Assembly (NCBI GenBank): GCA_949300615.1 | Contig: CASGEW010000008.1 | Location: 1-51,480, forward strand | From: an uncultured Bacteroidales bacterium | GTDB taxonomy: Bacteria > Bacteroidota > Bacteroidia > Bacteroidales > CHK158-818 | DNA: 51,480 nucleotides | Reading direction: 5' to 3' | In this document: piece after piece, positions 44,739-51,480 of the stretch | Position numbering within the stretch: position 1 is the first letter of the stretch | Layout of the letters: each line of letters begins with the position of its first letter | The notes under the pieces: model-generated | Told to the model about the DNA's origin: nothing | The model's database searches: none | Seen by the model: only the letters and a program-made list of their open reading frames with translations | Made by a program: the position numbers and the translations under genes

Positions 44739-45873
44739 CCAGATCGTATCATTCATAAAAACGCTCTATGCGGGGACAGAGGGAACAATTCCGCTGCACG
44801 CTCCCTGTTTTGCAGGGAACGAGAAGCGCTATCTGGAAGCGTGTATCGACTCTACATTCGTATCGAGTGTAGGGAAATTTGTAGATCGTTTTGAAGAGAT
44901 GGTGGCCGACTATACCGGAGCGGCCCGGGCCGTTGTCTGCGTAAACGGCACCAACGCCCTGCATATAGCCCTGCTGTTGGCCGGCGTAAAGCAATACGAC
45001 GAAGTGATTACCCAACCCCTCACTTTCATCGCCACGGCAAATGCCATCAGCTACATCGGCGCCCGTCCGGTATTTCTGGATGTGGACCGCGACACATTGG
45101 GGCTATCCCCCGCCGCCGTAGAGCAATGGTTGAAAGAGAATGCCCAGATGCGGGGCGATGGTTGTTACAACCGGACAACCGGAAACCGGATTGCAGCCTG
45201 CGTACCGATGCACACATTCGGGCATCCGGTACACCTGGATGAATTGTTGGAGGTTTGCAACCGGTACCACCTCTCCGTGGTGGAAGATGCTGCCGAAAGT
45301 TTGGGTAGCTTCTACAAGGGGAAACATACCGGAACGTTCGGTAAAATCGGCGTTTTAAGTTTCAACGGAAACAAAACCGTTACTACGGGAGGGGGCGGGA
45401 TGTTGCTTTTCCAAGATGCCGCCTTAGGAGACCGGGCCAAACACCTGACCACCCAGGCCAAACTGCCCCACCGGTGGGAATTTGTACACGATGCGATAGG
45501 ATACAACTACCGGATGCCCAACATCAACGCAGCCTTAGGGTGTGCACAAATGGAGAATCTGCCCCTTTTCATCGAAAAGAAACGGGAGATTGCCCACCGC
45601 TACAACGCATTTTTCGAGGCGTTGCCGGTTTCATTTTTTACGGAACCGGAGGGATGTCAGTCGAACTATTGGTTGAATACACTGATTATGCCCGACAAGG
45701 AATCGCGAGATGAATTTCTGGCATACAGCAATGATAACGGCGTCATGACCCGTCCGGCATGGCGACTGATGACCCAGTTGCCCATGTTCGAACAGTGCCA
45801 ACACGACCACTTGACAAACGCTCACTGGTTAGAAGAGCGAATTATTAACATTCCAAGCAGCGTGGTATTATGA
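44731..45873 (+). CDS. legC: PLP-dependent aminotransferase (LegC-like)
   Basis: The 380-residue enzyme belongs to the DegT/DnrJ/EryC1 sugar aminotransferases. It shows IPLHAPCFAGNEKRYLEAC, FVSSVGKFVDRFE, CVNGTNALHIALLLAGV, VVEDAAESLGSFYKGKHTG and the PLP-binding Lys in LSFNGNKTVTTGGGGML. LegC puts the amino group on C4 of the keto sugar made by LegB. The N-terminal FVSSVGKFVD block separates it from the PseC type. It overlaps legB by 8 nt and the next gene by 4 nt (ATGA). Confidence 0.87.
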   Translation: MYNQIVSFIKTLYAGTEGTIPLHAPCFAGNEKRYLEACIDSTFVSSVGKFVDRFEEMVADYTGAARAVVCVNGTNALHIALLLAGVKQYDEVITQPLTFIATANAISYIGARPVFLDVDRDTLGLSPAAVEQWLKENAQMRGDGCYNRTTGNRIAACVPMHTFGHPVHLDELLEVCNRYHLSVVEDAAESLGSFYKGKHTGTFGKIGVLSFNGNKTVTTGGGGMLLFQDAALGDRAKHLTTQAKLPHRWEFVHDAIGYNYRMPNINAALGCAQMENLPLFIEKKREIAHRYNAFFEALPVSFFTEPEGCQSNYWLNTLIMPDKESRDEFLAYSNDNGVMTRPAWRLMTQLPMFEQCQHDHLTNAHWLEERIINIPSSVVL

Positions 45874-46508
45874 AAAAACTAATCTTAATTGGAGGCGGAG
45901 GCCACTGCAAATCGTGCATCAACGCGATTGAACTCATGGACAACGTAATGATAGAAGGAATTCTGGACGTACCCGAACGGGTAGGAGAAACGGTTTTAGG
46001 TTACCCCATCGTGGGAACGGACGACGAGTTTGCCCAATGGGTAGAGACCGACCACGAATTTCTGATTACGTTGGGACAGATCAAGTCGGCCGCCCGGCGC
46101 GTTGCCATATTCGACCAGATAAAAATCATGGGAGGACAATTTGCCACCCTCATCTCCCCCTACGCCGTCGTTTCGCGGCACGCCCAAATCGGGGAGGGTA
46201 CCATCATCCTGAACCGGGCCGTAGTCAATGCCGGGGCTAAAATAGGAGAAAACTGCATTATCAACACCGGAGCCATCGTCGAACACGACACCATCGTCCA
46301 TTCGCACACGCACCTTTCTACCGGAGCCATCCTCAACGGAGAGGTAGAGATAGGCAAAGAGTGCTTTATCGGGAGTAACTGTACCGTGTTCCACAGCATA
46401 TCCGTCACACAACGGGTTATTTTAGGCGCAGGGAGTTTGGTAAGCCGCGACATCATCACACCGGGAACCTACATCGGGCAACCGGCCCATCGGACACAAT
46501 CGCTATGA
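45870..46508 (+). CDS. NeuD/LegH-type sugar O/N-acetyltransferase
   Basis: The 212-residue protein has a Rossmann-like N-terminal part (LILIGGGGHCKSCINAIEL) and a left-handed beta-helix with hexapeptide repeats (about 100-200, IGEGTIILNRAVVNAGAKIG, IGENCIINTGAIVEHD, IGKECFIGSNC). The conserved EHD His is in the acetyl-CoA site. In this operon it most likely acetylates the C4 amino group left by LegC (LegH step). NeuD-type O-acetylation is the alternative. ATGA overlaps at both ends. Confidence 0.85.
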   Translation: MKKLILIGGGGHCKSCINAIELMDNVMIEGILDVPERVGETVLGYPIVGTDDEFAQWVETDHEFLITLGQIKSAARRVAIFDQIKIMGGQFATLISPYAVVSRHAQIGEGTIILNRAVVNAGAKIGENCIINTGAIVEHDTIVHSHTHLSTGAILNGEVEIGKECFIGSNCTVFHSISVTQRVILGAGSLVSRDIITPGTYIGQPAHRTQSL

Positions 46509-47512
46509 AGACCATCGTTATTGCAGAGATCGGGGTAAACCACAACGGCGACATCGCCATAGCCCGGCGGCTGATAGATGCCGCGGCTGAGGCAAAGGCC
46601 GATTATGTGAAATTCCAAACCTTCGTCCCCGAAAAACTGGCTTCGGCAGCTGCCCCCCAGGCAGCATACCAACGCCAGAACCAACCGGAGACGACCGACG
46701 AAAACCAACTGGATATGTTGCGACGGCTCGCCCTGTCGGAGACGGACTTCTACCTGCTGGCCGACTATTGCGCCAGCCGGGGAATCAGTTTTCTCTCATC
46801 GCCGTTCGACCAGGAGAGCATCGACCTGCTGTTGCGGCTCGACATCGACACCTGGAAAATCCCCTCCGGCGAAATTACCAACTACCCCTACCTGGTTCAA
46901 ATTGCCCGGAGCGGGAAACCGGTTATCCTCTCTACCGGCATGTCGTCGCTCGAAGAGATCGGAGAGGCCCTGTCGGTATTGACAGCCAACGGACTGACCA
47001 AAGAGAAAATCACCCTGCTGCACTGCACCACCGAATACCCCGCCCCGTACGAAGATGTCCACCTGTATGCGATGCGACGGTTAGGAGAGATATTCGGGGT
47101 CAAAACAGGCTATTCCGACCACACCGAGGGAACGGCCATTGCCGTGGCCGCCGCAGCGTTGGGAGCTTGCGTGATTGAAAAGCATTTCACCCTCGATCGC
47201 CAGATGCCGGGGCCGGACCACAAAGCCTCCATCGAACCCGAAGAGCTGAAACAGCTGGTAGCCTCTATCCGGGCCGTAGAAAAAGCCTTAGAGGGAGAGA
47301 CCAAGCAACCCCTCGCCGGAGAAGCGGAGAACCGGGCCGTAGCCCGCAAAAGCATTGTGGCGGCCACCGAGATCCGTCAAGGAGAACTGTTCACCGAAAA
47401 CAACCTGACGACCAAACGGCCGGGAACCGGTATTTCTCCGATGAAATGGAACGAAATCATCGGAACCCCGGCAAACAGAGACTATAAACCCGACGAACTG
47501 ATTACCCTATGA
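46505..47512 (+). CDS. legI: Nonulosonic acid synthase (NeuB/LegI-like)
   Basis: The 335-residue enzyme condenses phosphoenolpyruvate with an N-acetylated mannosamine-type sugar. The TIM barrel opens with VIAEIGVNHNGDIAIARRLI and contains YVKFQTFVPEKL, WKIPSGEITNYPYL, ILSTGMSSLEEI, HCTTEYPAP and GYSDHTEGT. The C-terminal 60 residues are the antifreeze-like SAF domain (RSIVAATEIRQGELFTENNL). In this context the product is probably legionaminic acid, although NeuB, LegI and PseI are hard to tell apart by eye. ATGA overlaps with both neighbours. Confidence 0.9.
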   Translation: MKTIVIAEIGVNHNGDIAIARRLIDAAAEAKADYVKFQTFVPEKLASAAAPQAAYQRQNQPETTDENQLDMLRRLALSETDFYLLADYCASRGISFLSSPFDQESIDLLLRLDIDTWKIPSGEITNYPYLVQIARSGKPVILSTGMSSLEEIGEALSVLTANGLTKEKITLLHCTTEYPAPYEDVHLYAMRRLGEIFGVKTGYSDHTEGTAIAVAAAALGACVIEKHFTLDRQMPGPDHKASIEPEELKQLVASIRAVEKALEGETKQPLAGEAENRAVARKSIVAATEIRQGELFTENNLTTKRPGTGISPMKWNEIIGTPANRDYKPDELITL

Positions 47513-48675
47513 AAAAGATTTGCGTGGTAACCGGCAGCCGTGCCGAATATGGATTAATGAGCCGATTGATGCACCTCATCGATGCGGAAGCGTCGTGGCA
47601 ACTGCAAATCGTCGCTACCAACACGCACCTCTCCCCGGAGTTCGGCTTGACCTACCGGGAGATCGAGGCAGACGGATTTACGATAGACCGGAAGGTAGAG
47701 ATGCTGCTATCCTCCGACACGGCCAACGGCACGGCCAAATCAACGGGATTAGGCATAATCGGGCTGGCCGATGCCTACGAATCGCTGCAACCCGATTTGA
47801 TCGTACTCTTAGGCGACCGTTATGAAATGCTGGCTGCCGCCTCGGCCGCACTGCTCTACAAAATACCGGTGGCACACATCTCGGGAGGGGATGTTACCGA
47901 GGGCGCCTTCGACGACGCCATACGCCACTCCATCACCAAGATGAGCCACCTGCACTTCCCCTCGACCGAGGTCTATCGGAACCGAATCATCCAGCTGGGC
48001 GAAAACCCCTCAACCGTATTCAATGTGGGGGCCCTGGGGGTGGACAACATCCGCCACCTGCCCCTGTTGGGAAAAGAGGAGTTGGAAAACGCCCTCGCCT
48101 TTTCGTTGGATTGCCCGACCCTGCTCGTTACATTCCATCCCGAAACACTCGAATCGCACCCGGCTACCGAACAGATGCAAGAGCTGTTACGGGCGCTCGA
48201 TGCCTTTCCCCAAACCAAGATACTCTTTACGCATCCCAACTCCGATACACAGGGACGGGAGATTATCTCGCTGATAACGGAATATGTATCTGCACATCCC
48301 CAACGGTGTGCGGCCTACCCTTCGTTGGGACACCTGCGTTACCTCTCCTGCTTGCAATACGTATCGGCCGTAGTCGGGAACTCGTCGAGCGGAGTATTGG
48401 AGGTCCCCTCGTTCGGCATCCCTACCGTCAACATCGGAAACCGGCAGAAGGGTCGGTTAAAAGCCTCGTCCATTATTGATTGCGAGTGCTCGAAAGAAGC
48501 TATTGAAGCGGCTATCAAAACAGCCTTTTCCGATGAAATGGCGCAAACAGCCGCCTCGACGACCAATCCGTACGACCAATCCGACACGGCCCGGAGAATT
48601 GTGGAGATACTGAAACAACAGGGCGATTTCCGTCGCCTAATACCCAAATCCTTTTACGACCTGAAACAACTATGA
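47509..48675 (+). CDS. legG: Hydrolysing NDP-sugar 2-epimerase (NeuC/LegG-like)
   Basis: The 388-residue GT-B-like enzyme epimerises C2 and releases the nucleotide to give a free mannosamine-type sugar. Blocks include ICVVTGSRAEYGLMSRLMHL, LIVLLGDRYEMLAAASAAL, VAHISGGDVTEGAFDDAIRH, the LVTFHPET region and VVGNSSSGVLEVPSFGIPTV with NIGNRQKGR. All are hallmarks of the NeuC branch. In the legionaminate route it supplies 2,4-diacetamido-2,4,6-trideoxymannose to LegI. ATGA overlaps on both sides. Confidence 0.9.
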   Translation: MKKICVVTGSRAEYGLMSRLMHLIDAEASWQLQIVATNTHLSPEFGLTYREIEADGFTIDRKVEMLLSSDTANGTAKSTGLGIIGLADAYESLQPDLIVLLGDRYEMLAAASAALLYKIPVAHISGGDVTEGAFDDAIRHSITKMSHLHFPSTEVYRNRIIQLGENPSTVFNVGALGVDNIRHLPLLGKEELENALAFSLDCPTLLVTFHPETLESHPATEQMQELLRALDAFPQTKILFTHPNSDTQGREIISLITEYVSAHPQRCAAYPSLGHLRYLSCLQYVSAVVGNSSSGVLEVPSFGIPTVNIGNRQKGRLKASSIIDCECSKEAIEAAIKTAFSDEMAQTAASTTNPYDQSDTARRIVEILKQQGDFRRLIPKSFYDLKQL

Positions 48676-49718
48676 CGCTCGAACGCTCTTCTTACCTGAT
48701 CCCCCATTCGGCCACCATCCGCGATGCCATGCAGAAAATAAGCGGAACCATCCTGACGCTTTTAGTAACAGACGAACGGGAGGTACTGGTGGGAACCCTG
48801 ACCGACGGCGACATACGGCGGGGATTGCTCTCCGGCAGTACGTTAGACGACCCCGTCGAAACGATCATGCACACCCGCTTCCACGCTCTGTCGGAGGCCA
48901 ACCTATCGGTAGAAAGAATCCGCCAATACAAACAGATGCGGTTATCGCTGGTTCCCTTCCTGCGGGCAGACGGAACGATTGAAAAGGTATATGATTTCAG
49001 CAAACAAAAATCGCTCCTGCCCATAGATGCCGTCATCATGGCAGGCGGACGGGGAGAACGGCTGCGACCCCTGACCGATACCACCCCCAAACCGTTGCTG
49101 AACGTGGGAGGACGGGCCATCATCGACCACAACATCGCCCGGCTGAAAGATTACGGCGTGGAGCACTTTTACGTTACGGTCAACTATTTGGGCGAGCAGA
49201 TTGTCCGTCATTTCGAGGAGTCGGCACTATCGGCCGATTGCCAGATAACCTGCCTCACCGAACCGGCGTTTCTGGGAACCGTCGGGGCGGTAGGGCTCAT
49301 CACTGAGTTCAACCACGACACCGTCCTGATCATGAACTCCGACCTCTTTACCAACATCGATTACGAGGCTTTTTATGCCGAGTTCATCGCTTCAAAAGCC
49401 GATATGGCCATTGCCACCGTCCCGTACAGTGTCAATGTCCCCTACGCCATCGTCGAAACCGAGGGCAACTGCATCACCGGCCTGGAAGAGAAACCCAACT
49501 ACACCTACTATGCCAATGCCGGCATATACCTGATAAAACGGGAATGGCTCTCGCTCATCCCGCAAGGGGAGAAATTCCAGGCTACCGACCTGATTACGGA
49601 ACTGATTTGCCGCAACAAACGGGTAATCAAATACCCGATTATCGGATACTGGATAGACATCGGCAAGCCGGACGACTACAAAAAAGTACAAGAATTGGCC
49701 AAACACATAAACTACTGA
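48672..49718 (+). CDS. ptmE: Nucleotidyltransferase with N-terminal CBS pair (PtmE-like)
   Basis: The 348-residue protein has two CBS motifs (about 1-115; VGTLTDGDIRRGLLSG is typical) fused to a sugar-1-phosphate nucleotidyltransferase (about 118-348) with VIMAGGRGERLRPLTDTTPK, the MNSDLF metal-binding block and GLEEKPNYTYYANAGIY. PtmE of Campylobacter jejuni has the same layout and makes GDP-glucosamine for legionaminate synthesis. This suggests that the operon uses GDP-linked precursors. ATGA overlap with legG; 5-nt gap to the CMP transferase gene. Confidence 0.85.
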   Translation: MTLERSSYLIPHSATIRDAMQKISGTILTLLVTDEREVLVGTLTDGDIRRGLLSGSTLDDPVETIMHTRFHALSEANLSVERIRQYKQMRLSLVPFLRADGTIEKVYDFSKQKSLLPIDAVIMAGGRGERLRPLTDTTPKPLLNVGGRAIIDHNIARLKDYGVEHFYVTVNYLGEQIVRHFEESALSADCQITCLTEPAFLGTVGAVGLITEFNHDTVLIMNSDLFTNIDYEAFYAEFIASKADMAIATVPYSVNVPYAIVETEGNCITGLEEKPNYTYYANAGIYLIKREWLSLIPQGEKFQATDLITELICRNKRVIKYPIIGYWIDIGKPDDYKKVQELAKHINY

Positions 49719-49723
49719 TACCC

Positions 49724-50413
49724 ATGAACGGACTCTACCTGATTCCCGCCCGCAAAGGGAGCAAGGGGATTCCCCATAAAAACCGGAAACCGCTGGCAGG
49801 TATCCCGCTGATAGGTTACTCCATCGAAACGGCTCTGCAACTGACCGATGCGGAAAACATCTGCGTATCGACCGACGACGAAGAGATTATCCGGATTGCC
49901 GAAGGATACGGAGTGCAGGTGCCGTTTGTCCGTCCGGAGGCCCTCTCAACCGACACCTCGGGCAGCCGAGAGGTAATCCTGCACGCCCTGGATCATTACC
50001 AACAGGCCGGGCGTCAGTTCGATGCCGTCATCTTGTTACAACCTACCTCGCCTTTCCGACGGATAGAAGATGTAGCAGGCGCCACTGCGTTATACGACGA
50101 CGATACCGATATGGTGGTGTCGGTCAAACAGGCCTCGGCCAACCCCTATTACAACCTGTTCGAGACGGACGAAGCGGGATTTCTACGCATCTCGAAAGGG
50201 GAAGGATGCTACACCCGCCGACAGGAAGCCCCTCCGGTGTGGGAATACAACGGAGCGGTTTACGTGATACGTCCGCAAACGTTGCGGGAGAAACCGATCG
50301 CGCAGTTCGAGCGTATCCGCAAATGGGAGATGGACGAGCTCCACTCGCTCGACCTGGACTCGCCGCTGGATTGGGCTTTTGCCGAATTTATCCTAAAAGA
50401 AAAATTGCTATAA
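49724..50413 (+). CDS. legF: CMP-nonulosonate cytidylyltransferase (NeuA/LegF-like)
   Basis: The 229-residue enzyme activates the nonulosonic acid with CTP. Motifs are LYLIPARKGSKGIPHKNRKP (CTP site), ICVSTDDEEI, ILLQPTSPFRRIEDV and the C-terminal EMDELHSLDLDSPLDWAFAE. NeuA, LegF and PseF share this pattern; legionaminate is assigned from the operon. ATG at 49724; longer in-frame starts lie inside ptmE and are rejected. Gap of 2 nt to the phosphatase gene. Confidence 0.9.
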   Translation: MNGLYLIPARKGSKGIPHKNRKPLAGIPLIGYSIETALQLTDAENICVSTDDEEIIRIAEGYGVQVPFVRPEALSTDTSGSREVILHALDHYQQAGRQFDAVILLQPTSPFRRIEDVAGATALYDDDTDMVVSVKQASANPYYNLFETDEAGFLRISKGEGCYTRRQEAPPVWEYNGAVYVIRPQTLREKPIAQFERIRKWEMDELHSLDLDSPLDWAFAEFILKEKLL

Positions 50414-50415
50414 CC

Positions 50416-50919
50416 ATGTTACCGAAACTGATAATTACCGACATAGATGGCGTATGGACCGACGGGGGAATGTACTATACCCGCGAAGGCGATGTAATGA
50501 AACGCTTCCACGTAGCCGACGGCTGGGGGGTGATTTTCTGCCGCGACCTGGGTATTCCGGTAGCCATTATGACGGGAGAGAATACCGAGATTGTCCGGAA
50601 AAGGGGCGAGAAACTTCACATCGAACACATCTTCCTGGGAGTAAAAGACAAGCTCTCGCTGGCCCGTGAGCTATGCCAGCAAATGGGCATCACGCTGCAA
50701 GAGGTGGCCTTTATGGGAGATGACATCAACGACCTGCCGCTGTTGCTGCACGCAGGGCTGAGCGCATCGCCGGCAAATGCCGTCGATTACGTCAAGGAAC
50801 GGGTACAGGTGGTTACCTCACGCTGTGGAGGGAACGGTGCTTTCCGGGAATTTATCGAATGGATTCTGAAACGGGAAAAGCTCTTCGACGACATCATGAA
50901 GCGTTACGAAAGCCTTTGA
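50416..50919 (+). CDS. KdsC-like HAD phosphatase
   Basis: The 167-residue protein is a type C0 HAD phosphatase without a cap domain. The nucleophile motif is IITDIDGVWTDG (D9 and D11), motif II is MTGEN, the Lys is in GVKDKLSLA and motif IV is FMGDDINDLPLL. It resembles both KdsC (Kdo-8-phosphate phosphatase) and the KDN-9-phosphate phosphatase known from Bacteroides thetaiotaomicron. Residues E55 and K66 align with what I recall as its specificity residues E56 and K67. Last gene of the operon. A 6-deoxy product such as legionaminate has no 9-phosphate step, so its role here is unclear. Confidence 0.85.
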   Translation: MLPKLIITDIDGVWTDGGMYYTREGDVMKRFHVADGWGVIFCRDLGIPVAIMTGENTEIVRKRGEKLHIEHIFLGVKDKLSLARELCQQMGITLQEVAFMGDDINDLPLLLHAGLSASPANAVDYVKERVQVVTSRCGGNGAFREFIEWILKREKLFDDIMKRYESL

Positions 50920-50923
50920 TACC

Positions 50924-51480
50924 CTATATCCGCCTGCCGGGAAGCGGCAACCATTTTGAAAGCTGACGCCGGGCCGAAGACAAAAACGCCCGGAAAGGGG
51001 AGCCTCCCGAAGGGAGGGCGTCGCCTACCTCGTTCGCCGTAAAACCGGGGAAATAGTGCTGTACCTCACGCAAAACCGAGTCGAACCCGTCTCGGTTTTT
51101 CTGTGCCCGGTAATGACGCAACAACGCTTTGGCATTATCCAGGTATTTCTCGCGCAAGATGGCGGCTACCTCGGGGTGCGTATCGGCCAGGTGCAGCATG
51201 ACACATTCACGCACCTTCATGGCAATCTGATAACGCTTTTCGGCACCCGACTCGCTCCATACGCTGCGGCCGTGTATCCGGTAAACGGCCATCACCTGCG
51301 GAAGGAAGACGATTTTGCCGTAACAGGCGTTGAGCAGGTGCATGGCATAGTCGTAGGTGCGTACCTGCGACATCCATGCGGGCAACTCAAACGGCTGCTT
51401 GCGGTAGAGGCACGAGACATTCGAGATATAGTTTTTCCGGGCCAAATCGTACAAGGTGGTAACAGCGGGACGTTCACGGG
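50924..51480 (-). CDS. Glycosyltransferase family 2, C-terminal part (cut by window edge)
   Basis: The frame is open to the right edge of the window, so the 5' end, with the GT-A catalytic core, is missing. About 185 residues are visible. The block TTLYDLARKNYISNVSCLYR, then VRTYDYAMHLLNACYGKIVF and VMAVYRIHGRSVWS, is typical of the second half of Bacteroidota GT2 enzymes of surface glycan loci. It converges on the phosphatase gene with a 4-nt gap and no visible terminator. An in-frame TTG at 51454 is inside the conserved region and is not a start. Confidence 0.85.
   Translation of the reverse strand, partial: RERPAVTTLYDLARKNYISNVSCLYRKQPFELPAWMSQVRTYDYAMHLLNACYGKIVFLPQVMAVYRIHGRSVWSESGAEKRYQIAMKVRECVMLHLADTHPEVAAILREKYLDNAKALLRHYRAQKNRDGFDSVLREVQHYFPGFTANEVGDALPSGGSPFRAFLSSARRQLSKWLPLPGRRI

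Noticed and set aside
43758-50413. Pseudaminic acid pathway as reading of the operon
   Set aside because: The pseudaminate route uses PseB, PseC, PseH and PseG (a nucleotide-sugar hydrolase). Here the 2-epimerase is clearly of the NeuC type and the dehydratase carries LegB-type blocks, so legionaminate fits better.
43758-50919. Neu5Ac (true sialic acid) synthesis as reading of the operon
   Set aside because: NeuB, NeuC and NeuA alone would fit, but the dehydratase and aminotransferase genes woven into the same overlapping series would have no purpose.
1-51480. Mobile elements, CRISPR arrays, rRNA genes and invertible promoters
   Set aside because: I looked for transposase and integrase motifs, spaced direct repeats, rRNA sequence and long inverted repeats flanking promoters and found none that I could support.

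Overview
The window is about 51.5 kb of chromosome from a member of the Bacteroidales (phylum Bacteroidota). The evidence is the repeated TAnnTTTG -7 boxes (often TACCTTTG or TATCTTTG) and weak Shine-Dalgarno sequences. Phylum-typical families point the same way: DUF4254, DUF3109, a GlsA/GlsB glycine-lipid pair, YfhO, an FtsI with a C-terminal PASTA domain and a long MraY. I cannot name the genus from sequence alone. I see no transposase, integrase, phage gene, CRISPR array or rRNA operon.

Layout. (a) 1-19687 is a housekeeping patchwork in short divergent and convergent units: HIT protein, greA, a GT9 heptosyltransferase with a DUF4254 protein, an unrecognised 417-residue lipoprotein, a sirtuin, two tandem FKBP isomerases, tRNA-Pro(CGG), mutS, rubrerythrin, an ABM-domain lipoprotein with nadB, a PH-domain membrane protein with a lipoamide dehydrogenase, a gene broken by an in-frame amber codon, an RNA methyltransferase, gpmI, a DUF3109 protein, and the glsA-glsB pair. 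(b) 20082-36589 is the division and cell wall (dcw) cluster, all on the + strand and almost without gaps: rsmH-ftsL-ftsI-murE-mraY-murD-ftsW-murG-murC-ftsQ-ftsA-ftsZ, followed by a yqeY-like gene and serS. No mraZ is seen at its head, and murF and ddl are not here. (c) 36752-40678 carries ahcY and a YfhO-type membrane protein. (d) 40745-51480 is a surface-glycan region. Two glycosyltransferases lie on the - strand. Divergent from them is a + strand operon of nine genes that encodes a CMP-legionaminic-acid type pathway. Another glycosyltransferase, cut by the window edge, converges on it.

The most interesting part is (d). LegB, LegC, a NeuD/LegH-type acetyltransferase, a NeuC/LegG-type epimerase, a NeuB/LegI-type synthase, a PtmE-type nucleotidyltransferase and a NeuA/LegF-type CMP transferase are encoded in series, with four ATGA stop/start overlaps. 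The first gene of the operon encodes a Rossmann-like protein with a GNGPSL motif, resembling GT42 sialyltransferases and the DUF115/Maf proteins. I propose it as the transferase that uses the CMP-nonulosonate. The last gene is a KdsC-like phosphatase resembling nonulosonate-9-phosphate phosphatases, which a 6-deoxy legionaminate route should not need.

Other points of note are a terminator-like hairpin between the greA promoter and the greA start codon (as in the E. coli GraL arrangement), a perfect 12-bp inverted repeat just upstream of rubrerythrin, and the nonsense codon at 14672-14674 in an otherwise open 217-codon frame. All family calls were made by reading the translated sequences; no database search was run.
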